A DNA stretch of 8,737 bases. It comes from CAZEHJ01 sp964512485. GTDB lineage: Bacteria > Bacteroidota > Rhodothermia > Rhodothermales > UBA10348. The position numbers and the translations under genes are program-made. Positions 1 to 5,975 of the stretch are shown here, piece by piece. The first letter of the stretch is position 1. Each line of letters begins with the position of its first letter. Location of the stretch: NCBI GenBank assembly GCA_964512485.1, contig CAZEHJ010000106.1:1-8737 (forward strand). Reading direction: 5' to 3'. Under the pieces are notes generated by a model, which was not told the DNA's origin, did not search any database, and saw only the letters and a list, made by a program, of their open reading frames with translations.

Positions 1-3000
1 CAGCGCGGCCTTCAGATCGTAGTAAATCTTCCCGCTGCAGAACACGATGCGTTTTGCGCCAGAGTCTGCTGCCGATCCAATGACCTCCTGGAACGAACCC
101 GAGTGCAGCTCTTGCGGCGTCGAAATGACTTCCGGGTGTCTGAGTAGGCTCTTCGGTGACATGACGACCAGAGGTTTCTGGATTTCGGCTGCAGCCTGGC
201 GGCGAAGGCCGTGGAACAGGCTGGCCGGTGTCGAGAACGAGCAAACGATCATGTTATTCTCGGCACACAGCTGTAGGAAGCGCTCGAGTCTTGCCGATGA
301 ATGTTCGGGCCCCTGGCCTTCATACCCGTGGGGTAGCAACAATGTGAGGCTGCTTCTCTGCGCCCATTTCTCTTCAGATGCCGAAAGGAACTGGTCGAAA
401 ATGATCTGCGCTCCGTTGGCAAAATCGCCAAACTGGGCTTCCCAGATAACAAGCGCCTCAGGATTGGCAACCGAATAACCGTATTCAAACCCACAAACAG
501 CGTACTCACTCAGGAGGGAGTCATATATGAGCAGATGTTCCTGCGAGTCCCGTGCATGGTTGAGTGGAATGTATTCGCTACCATCTTCTTGATCGTACAG
601 AACCGCATGGCGATGACTGAACGTGCCTCTTCGTGAATCCTGACCGCTGATTCGAATGCGCGTGCCATCGAGCAGGATCGTCCCCAAGGCAAGTGCTTCA
701 GCAAATCCCCAATCGATACGCTTTTCTTCGAAGAACAGTTTTTCTCTGCGGGAGAACTGACGCAAGAGCTTCTTGTGGACGTTGAACCCTTCCGGCAGGT
801 AGTTCAGCGCTTTTACGACGGTGTCGAGGTCTTCCTCCGAGGCTGCTGTGTCTACGCGGGGCAGAGGAACGAGCGTCTTCTTGCGCAGCAGGTTTTCGGG
901 CGCAGGCACGTCACGCTCGACGAGTTCCTTCGTGCGGTGGAACGCATCCTGAAGTCGGGTTCGATAATCATCGAGCATCGATTCTGCCTCGTCGGGCTTC
1001 ATGTCGCCGCGACGTAAAAGGAGCTCGGTGTACAGCTTTCTGGGCGAGCGTTTGGCTTCGATCTTTTTATAAAGCGTCGGCTGCGTGTACGTCGGCTCAT
1101 CGCCTTCATTGTGGCCGCGTACGCGATAACACAACATGTCGACGACGACATCCTTGTTGAATTTCTGGCGATACTCCAGGGCCAGTCGGGCTACTCGAAC
1201 GCACGCCTCAGGATCGTCTCCGTTGACGTGAAAAATGGGTGCCTGAATCATCCGGGCGCTGTCCGTGGCATAGGTTGAACTTCGGGCCGATTCCGGTCCG
1301 GTTGTGAACCCGATCTGATTGTTGATGACCACGTGGATCGTGCCACCGGTCATATATCCTGGCAACTGGCTCAGGTTAAGCGTTTCGGCAACAACTCCCT
1401 GACCGGCAAATGCCGCATCGCCGTGAATGAGCAATGGAATGACTGAATCGAGATAATCGTTGTCCGGATTGTCTGATTCCTCCACTCTGGCTTCCTGACG
1501 TGCCCGGACCATGCCTTCTACGACCGGATTGACCGCTTCAAGATGGCTCGGGTTCGAGGCGAGAGCGATTGAGACCTCCTGACCGCCGGGGGCTTCGTGC
1601 GTGCCAGTTGAGCCGAGATGGTATTTCACATCACCCGATCCCTGTGTGGTGTTTGGATCGATGTTGCCCTCAAATTCCGAGAAGATGACCTCGTAGGGCT
1701 TGTTCATGATGTTGGCCAGCACATTGAGACGCCCTCGATGGGCCATCCCCATCACAACCTCGTCTACTCCCTTCTCAGCTGCATCCGAGAGAATGCGGTC
1801 CACCATCGGAATGATGGTCTCGGATCCTTCAAGCGAAAAGCGTTTGTGTCCGATGTATTTGGTGTGCAGGAATGTCTCGAATGCCTCGGCTGCGTTCAGC
1901 TTCTGAAGCATGCGGTGCATTTCATCTTCCGAAATCGTGTATTCCGCACCACTGGGCTCGATGCGCTCCTGAAGCCAGCGTTTTTCCTCGGGAGAGGAGA
2001 TGTGCATAAACTCAACACCCACTTTTCGGGTGTAGGTGCGCCGCAGGATATCCAATATGTCCCGCAGAGGAAGCATATCCTTACCACCCAGTCCACCGGT
2101 CACAAATTCGCGATCCAGATCCCAGATGGTCAGGCCATAGTTCGCTGGATCCAGTTCCGGATGGGCATCCCATTCATATCCCAGCGGATTGATGTCTGCC
2201 TGAAGATGTCCACGAACACGGTAAGCGCGGATGAGCTGAAGAACCGAGGCTTCCTTGCGGATGACATCGACTTCTGAAAGCTTGTTCGTGCTGCCAACCC
2301 TGGGTGTCGTGTCCTGGGCTAGTGTCCACGGCTGGACAGGGACATTCAGATCCCTGAAGATTCCTTCGTAGAAACCATGCTCACCGCGGAAAAGAGCATC
2401 GATGTACGCCAGAAACGCTCCACTTTCTGCTCCCTGGATTACGCGGTGGTCGTATGTCGAGGTGATCGTCATCACCTGTGAGATGCCGGTTTGACTGATC
2501 ATCTCGGGAGGGAAGGCATAGTATTCGGTCGGGTATCCGATCGAGCCCACGCCCACGATGACTCCCTGTCCTGGCATGAGTCGCGGTACACTCAGGTTGG
2601 TGCCGATCATGCCCGGGTTGGTGAGTGTACAGGTGGTTCGCTGGAAATCTCCCAGATCCAGTTTATTGTCGCGGGCGCGACGGACTACATCGTTGTATGC
2701 GCCGAGTAACTGCGCAAAATTCAGATTGTCTGCCGCCTTGATGTTCGGCACGAGAAGCGTCCGCCGGCCGCGGCGCTCGATGTCGATGGCCAGGCCGAGG
2801 TTCACGTCATGAGGAATGACATGGACATGATTGCCATCGTCGCTTCGGTACGTCGTATTCAGCGACGGAAATTCCTTTAGCGCCTCTACAATGGCCCACG
2901 CAATCATGTGGGTGAATGAGACCTTGTTGCCGCCAACATGTCGCTGGTGTTCGTTGATCAGCTGACGATTCTCGGACATCAGCTTGACCGGGATGGTCCG

Positions 3001-3309
3001 CACGGAAGTCGCCGTCGGCACACCGAGGCTCGCCTCCATGTTCTCGACAATCTTGGCCGATGGACCTCGTATAGGTTTTTCTTCGGCGAAGACGGGTTCT
3101 TCAGGCGTAGCCGACGCTTCGGCCTCCTTTTCAGGAGTTTCTGTTGCTACGTGAGCGGAGGCCTCCGTAGGTGGTGCTGCTACGAATCCAGCATCGGGAG
3201 TGAAGCCTTGAAAGAATTCTTTCCAACTCTCTCCGACGGAGTCAGGATCGTCGAGATACTGTCGATACAGTTCTTCAATGTATCCGGTATTGAAGCCGAG
3301 CGTACTCAC
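1..3309 (-). CDS. odhA: Fused 2-oxoglutarate dehydrogenase E1 with succinyltransferase-like E2 domain (OdhA/Kgd type), 3' end cut by window
   Basis: Seen: an uninterrupted frame of 1103 codons from a GTG at 3309 to the window edge. Residues 3-33 are the E1 N-terminal peptide (TLGFNTGYIEELYRQYL, then SWKEFF). Residues 43-80 are an Ala/Pro/Glu-rich linker. Residues 84-320 are an E2 acyltransferase catalytic domain (LTNPGMIGT 229-237, STYDHRVIQGAESG 284-297). From about 340 onward is the ThDP-dependent E1: RVRGHL 364-369, MAHRGRLNVLANI 522-534, GSGDVKYHLG 558-566, HGDAAFAGQG 629-638 and NQIGFTT 664-670 (ThDP/Mg site), YRVRGHNEGDEP 728-739, SGQDSRRGTF 888-897, and CSGKIYYDL 1091-1099 near the cut end. 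Known: the family oxidatively decarboxylates 2-oxoglutarate in the TCA cycle, passing the succinyl group to a lipoyl carrier; the actinobacterial fused form has no lipoyl domain of its own and borrows one. None is seen here. About 100 C-terminal residues should lie beyond base 1. The GTG is chosen because the conserved N-terminus begins right after it; there is no clear ribosome binding site, and an in-frame GTG at 3378 is less likely. Confidence 0.96.
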   Translation of the reverse strand, partial: MSTLGFNTGYIEELYRQYLDDPDSVGESWKEFFQGFTPDAGFVAAPPTEASAHVATETPEKEAEASATPEEPVFAEEKPIRGPSAKIVENMEASLGVPTATSVRTIPVKLMSENRQLINEHQRHVGGNKVSFTHMIAWAIVEALKEFPSLNTTYRSDDGNHVHVIPHDVNLGLAIDIERRGRRTLLVPNIKAADNLNFAQLLGAYNDVVRRARDNKLDLGDFQRTTCTLTNPGMIGTNLSVPRLMPGQGVIVGVGSIGYPTEYYAFPPEMISQTGISQVMTITSTYDHRVIQGAESGAFLAYIDALFRGEHGFYEGIFRDLNVPVQPWTLAQDTTPRVGSTNKLSEVDVIRKEASVLQLIRAYRVRGHLQADINPLGYEWDAHPELDPANYGLTIWDLDREFVTGGLGGKDMLPLRDILDILRRTYTRKVGVEFMHISSPEEKRWLQERIEPSGAEYTISEDEMHRMLQKLNAAEAFETFLHTKYIGHKRFSLEGSETIIPMVDRILSDAAEKGVDEVVMGMAHRGRLNVLANIMNKPYEVIFSEFEGNIDPNTTQGSGDVKYHLGSTGTHEAPGGQEVSIALASNPSHLEAVNPVVEGMVRARQEARVEESDNPDNDYLDSVIPLLIHGDAAFAGQGVVAETLNLSQLPGYMTGGTIHVVINNQIGFTTGPESARSSTYATDSARMIQAPIFHVNGDDPEACVRVARLALEYRQKFNKDVVVDMLCYRVRGHNEGDEPTYTQPTLYKKIEAKRSPRKLYTELLLRRGDMKPDEAESMLDDYRTRLQDAFHRTKELVERDVPAPENLLRKKTLVPLPRVDTAASEEDLDTVVKALNYLPEGFNVHKKLLRQFSRREKLFFEEKRIDWGFAEALALGTILLDGTRIRISGQDSRRGTFSHRHAVLYDQEDGSEYIPLNHARDSQEHLLIYDSLLSEYAVCGFEYGYSVANPEALVIWEAQFGDFANGAQIIFDQFLSASEEKWAQRSSLTLLLPHGYEGQGPEHSSARLERFLQLCAENNMIVCSFSTPASLFHGLRRQAAAEIQKPLVVMSPKSLLRHPEVISTPQELHSGSFQEVIGSAADSGAKRIVFCSGKIYYDLKAAL

Positions 3310-3523
3310 GACTGTGTCATGTGTGGTTGTTGAGAAAACGGGGTCAGGTCGGGGTGACGACTGCTTTAACGTGGTCACAAACCGGCCCTGAGGTCGGTCG
3401 TCAACGATCTCGAATCGAGGAGGATTCTGCGAAATGTGTACAATTGACCAATTCGCAACCGAATCGAATGCTCATTTTATCCTCAATAAAGGCGAAAAGG
3501 GCGCTGGGATTGTTCGAAAGACG
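3310..3523. other. Intergenic gap between SDR gene and odhA, likely odhA leader
   Basis: This is the only sizeable non-coding stretch in the window. It should hold the odhA promoter, since odhA follows a gap while the other genes are nearly contiguous. On the minus strand I see a TAAAAT box close to the SDR end without a good -35 partner, and a short inverted repeat at 3451-3464 (ATTCG, 4-base loop, CGAAT) in an AT-richer patch. I see no stem followed by a T-run that would make a convincing terminator for the SDR gene. A four-codon frame (ATG at 3320) ends with a TGA that overlaps the odhA GTG. Assignment of any regulatory role is inference. Confidence 0.35.
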
Positions 3524-4534
3524 CTAAATCCAGCCCTCAGTGCGATACCATTCCATCGTCGTTCGAATTCCTTCGTCCAGGCCCATTGAGGGTCGATATC
3601 CAAGTTGCCGCATAGCCAGCTCGCTGTCACACATGAGCGTTGCCCGGGAGATTTCACGCGCTTTTTCGCGATTCAAAGGGGGGTAGGACCCCATCAACCG
3701 GCCGACCATCTCGCTGACGAATCCCACAATCGGCAGCGCGACCTTTGGAATGACCAGGGTCAGGGCTCTGCGGTCCAGAGCGCTGGTAGTATGGTCGCGT
3801 ATTTCACCCCAGGAGTACTGACGTTCGCTCCCCACGAAATACGTCATCGATTCGGACGAGGGATTTGCGGCGGCCAGAAGACAGCCTTGCACCAGATCAT
3901 TCACGTGCACAAGACTCAGTGCTTCTTTGCCAGAGGAGCCAACGATCGGGCAGAATCCTTTCGACACGGTCTGGAAAAAGGTGAAGATGTCTGTTTCTCT
4001 CGGGCCATAAACGGCAGGAGGGCGGATGACAGTGGTCGGCACCCGATCGGAATATCCTTGGATCATGCGTTCCATCTCGGCCTTGCTGCGCCCGTATTCA
4101 CTTACGGGCCGCATGGGTGTGGATTCATTGGCGATCTGCGATTCCGCTTCTCCGATGGCGGCCAACGAACTCGTGATCAGGATCCGTTCCAGCGACGAAG
4201 CCGTGACCCCGAGCCGAAGCAGGTTTTCAGTGCCTTCGACATTGTCCTTCGTGAATTCCTCCCTGTTGCGTCCCCGAGTTCGCCCCGCCACGTGAAAAAC
4301 GAACTGGGCCTCTTCGATACCACTTCGAAGAGCGGGTTCATCGTGCAGTGTACCCATTATGAATGTGACTGGAAGGTCCTTGAGCCATTTCGGATCCTTT
4401 CTTACGAGACAGCGGACCTCACAGCCCAGTTCGAGCAAGCGCTCCACGAGATGGCTGCCCACGAACCCGGTTCCACCGGTCACAAAAACGGTTTTCCCCT
4501 GAATATCCGGATGGGTCGAAATGGACATATTCAC
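3524..4534 (-). CDS. Extended SDR NAD(P)-dependent epimerase/dehydratase or reductase-like protein
   Basis: This 336-residue Rossmann-fold protein belongs to the extended short-chain dehydrogenase family. Seen: nucleotide-binding glycine motif VTGGTGFVGSHL at 18-29, HVAG at 81-84 (the NNAG equivalent), TSS at 121-123, catalytic pair Y147 and K151 in SEYGRSKAEME, and substrate-side motif RPPAVYGPRE at 171-180. Residues 258-282 are hydrophobic (LTLVIPKVALPIVGFVSEMV) and could sit against a membrane or line the substrate pocket. Known: this family includes sugar-nucleotide epimerases, dihydroflavonol-4-reductase-like enzymes and 3-beta-hydroxysteroid dehydrogenases; the substrate cannot be read from sequence. 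The GTG at 4534 begins one base after the rlmD stop; an ATG two codons in (4528) is an equally good start, since no ribosome binding site separates them and translation is probably coupled to rlmD. Length is normal for the family, with no damage seen. Confidence 0.92.
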   Translation of the reverse strand: MNMSISTHPDIQGKTVFVTGGTGFVGSHLVERLLELGCEVRCLVRKDPKWLKDLPVTFIMGTLHDEPALRSGIEEAQFVFHVAGRTRGRNREEFTKDNVEGTENLLRLGVTASSLERILITSSLAAIGEAESQIANESTPMRPVSEYGRSKAEMERMIQGYSDRVPTTVIRPPAVYGPRETDIFTFFQTVSKGFCPIVGSSGKEALSLVHVNDLVQGCLLAAANPSSESMTYFVGSERQYSWGEIRDHTTSALDRRALTLVIPKVALPIVGFVSEMVGRLMGSYPPLNREKAREISRATLMCDSELAMRQLGYRPSMGLDEGIRTTMEWYRTEGWI

Positions 4535-4535
4535 G

Positions 4536-5933
4536 TCACTTCTTCTTCAGCCGCGCCACTGACTCAATGTGATGCGTATGGGGGAAGAGGTCGACTGGCT
4601 GGATGCTCTCGACATCGTATACGGATGCAAGCATCGCCAGATCACGAGCCTGTGTCAGCGGATTGCACGATACGTAAACGAAGCGATCCGGAGCCAATTG
4701 CTCGATCTGGGCTACCACCTTTGGATGAAGACCAGCTCGCGGAGGATCGACAATCAAAACGTCCGGTCGTCCATGCTCCTCGATGAATGTTGAATTAAAC
4801 AACTTCATCATGTCGCCGGTTACGAACGACACGTTCTCAATCGAATTCGCAGCGGCGTTGCGCCGGGCATTTTCGACCGCTTCCTCAATGAGTTCGACAC
4901 CTACGACATGTTTGACCTTGGGAGCCACGTAGAGTGAGATCGTTCCGGCGCCACAATACAGGTCGTAGACGAGGTCGTCTTCTTTGAACTCCGCGTATTC
5001 TGCAGCCACCCGGTAGAGCGTTTCCGCTTGTTTTGTGTTCGTCTGGAAGAATGCATTTGACGCTATCTCGAACGTCCCATCACCGATTTTGTCATGAATG
5101 AGCCCCGCTCCGAAAATGACGTGGGCTTCTTCTCCGAACGCCGTCTGAGCCACGGTCGAATTGATCGTGTTGACAAGCGTCGTGACTTCAGGAAATCCTT
5201 CTTTCAGGAATGCAGAGAAGGCTTCCATGCGTTCCGAGTCGTAGTGGCTTGTCACCAGATTCACCATCAGCTCGTCGGTGAAGGCAGCCTGTCGGACTAC
5301 GAGATGGCGCAAGTAGCCCGTGTGGTTGCGTGTGTGCCAGGGCTTCCAGTCCATGCTCTGTGAGAATTCTCTCACTCCATTGACGAGTCTGGCACTCAAC
5401 TCGGACTGAAGATGGCATTCCTGAAGATCGAGGACCTTCATGTAGTTGCCGGGCACATGCAGGCCGAGAGCGAATGTTTTGTCGTACTCCTCACCTGAAG
5501 CAATTTCATCCGGAGTGAGCCAGCGAGCTGCGCTGAAGCTGAATTCCATCTTATTGCGATAGTAGTAGATGTCCTCAGCGGCAATGGTCGGCTCGACACT
5601 GACCGATTCGAATCCACCATGGTGTTCGAAAGCATCCTTGACCGACTGTGTTTTAGCTTCCAGCTGCGCGTCATATTTGACGTGTTGCCACTTGCATCCT
5701 CCGCATGTCAGAAAGTAGCGACAACGAGAATTCGTTCGGAGTGGACTGGGCTCGAGAACTTCCAGTATGGCCGCTTCCGCAAATTTCTTGCGCTTCTTGA
5801 ATACGCGAGCCTTCACCTTGTCGCCCGGGACAGCTCCAGCCACAAAGACCACATATCCGTCCATTCGCGTCAATGACTTGCCGCGATCGGCGAATTTTTC
5901 AATGTCCAGAGTAACGATCGACCCTTTTTTCAC
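4536..5933 (-). CDS. rlmD: 23S rRNA (uracil-C5)-methyltransferase, RlmD type
   Basis: This 465-residue enzyme uses S-adenosylmethionine to make 5-methyluridine in 23S rRNA (U1939 in E. coli numbering for RlmD). Seen: an N-terminal TRAM RNA-binding domain (about 1-60), four cysteines placed as 4Fe-4S ligands (C71, C77, C80 in RCRYFLTCGGC, and C173 in LQECHLQ), SAM-binding DLYCGAGT at 324-331, FFQTN at 295-299, DPPRAG at 396-401, catalytic nucleophile C423 in SCNPLTQARD, and general base E457 in HTHHIESVARL. TRAM plus the Fe-S cysteines favour RlmD over TrmA, which has neither. An RlmCD-type enzyme that modifies two sites cannot be excluded from sequence. The GTG start at 5933 is supported by AGGAG six bases upstream. 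It lies 42 bases after the barrel gene and is followed at once by the SDR gene, so it is probably mid-operon. All catalytic residues are intact. Confidence 0.95.
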   Translation of the reverse strand: MKKGSIVTLDIEKFADRGKSLTRMDGYVVFVAGAVPGDKVKARVFKKRKKFAEAAILEVLEPSPLRTNSRCRYFLTCGGCKWQHVKYDAQLEAKTQSVKDAFEHHGGFESVSVEPTIAAEDIYYYRNKMEFSFSAARWLTPDEIASGEEYDKTFALGLHVPGNYMKVLDLQECHLQSELSARLVNGVREFSQSMDWKPWHTRNHTGYLRHLVVRQAAFTDELMVNLVTSHYDSERMEAFSAFLKEGFPEVTTLVNTINSTVAQTAFGEEAHVIFGAGLIHDKIGDGTFEIASNAFFQTNTKQAETLYRVAAEYAEFKEDDLVYDLYCGAGTISLYVAPKVKHVVGVELIEEAVENARRNAAANSIENVSFVTGDMMKLFNSTFIEEHGRPDVLIVDPPRAGLHPKVVAQIEQLAPDRFVYVSCNPLTQARDLAMLASVYDVESIQPVDLFPHTHHIESVARLKKK

Positions 5934-5939
5934 GTGTGT

Positions 5940-5944
5940 CTCCT
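5940..5944 (-). promoter_or_regulatory. Ribosome binding site of rlmD
   Basis: AGGAG on the minus strand, six bases before the GTG at 5933. It is the best Shine-Dalgarno match among the five genes and fixes the GTG as the rlmD start, since the frame reads MKKGSI straight into the TRAM domain. Confidence 0.8.
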
Positions 5945-5975
5945 GTGGGTGCCGGTAAGGCAGTGAGAATACTGA

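Noticed and set aside
249..704. Short minus-strand frames of 86 and 64 codons near the left end
   Set aside because: They run out of phase within the odhA coding sequence, which is continuous through this region and carries conserved E1 motifs.
1618..2277. 219-codon open frame on the plus strand
   Set aside because: It is antisense to the E1 core of odhA, where the minus-strand motifs are unmistakable.
3451..3464. Inverted repeat ATTCG/CGAAT as a terminator or operator
   Set aside because: The 5-base AT-rich stem has no T-run after it and is short enough to arise by chance; it is noted only within the intergenic entry.
3605..4786. 393-codon open frame on the plus strand
   Set aside because: It lies antisense to the SDR and rlmD genes, both with intact catalytic motifs; its translation shows no recognisable domain and is rich in His/Arg/Pro, typical of a shadow frame.
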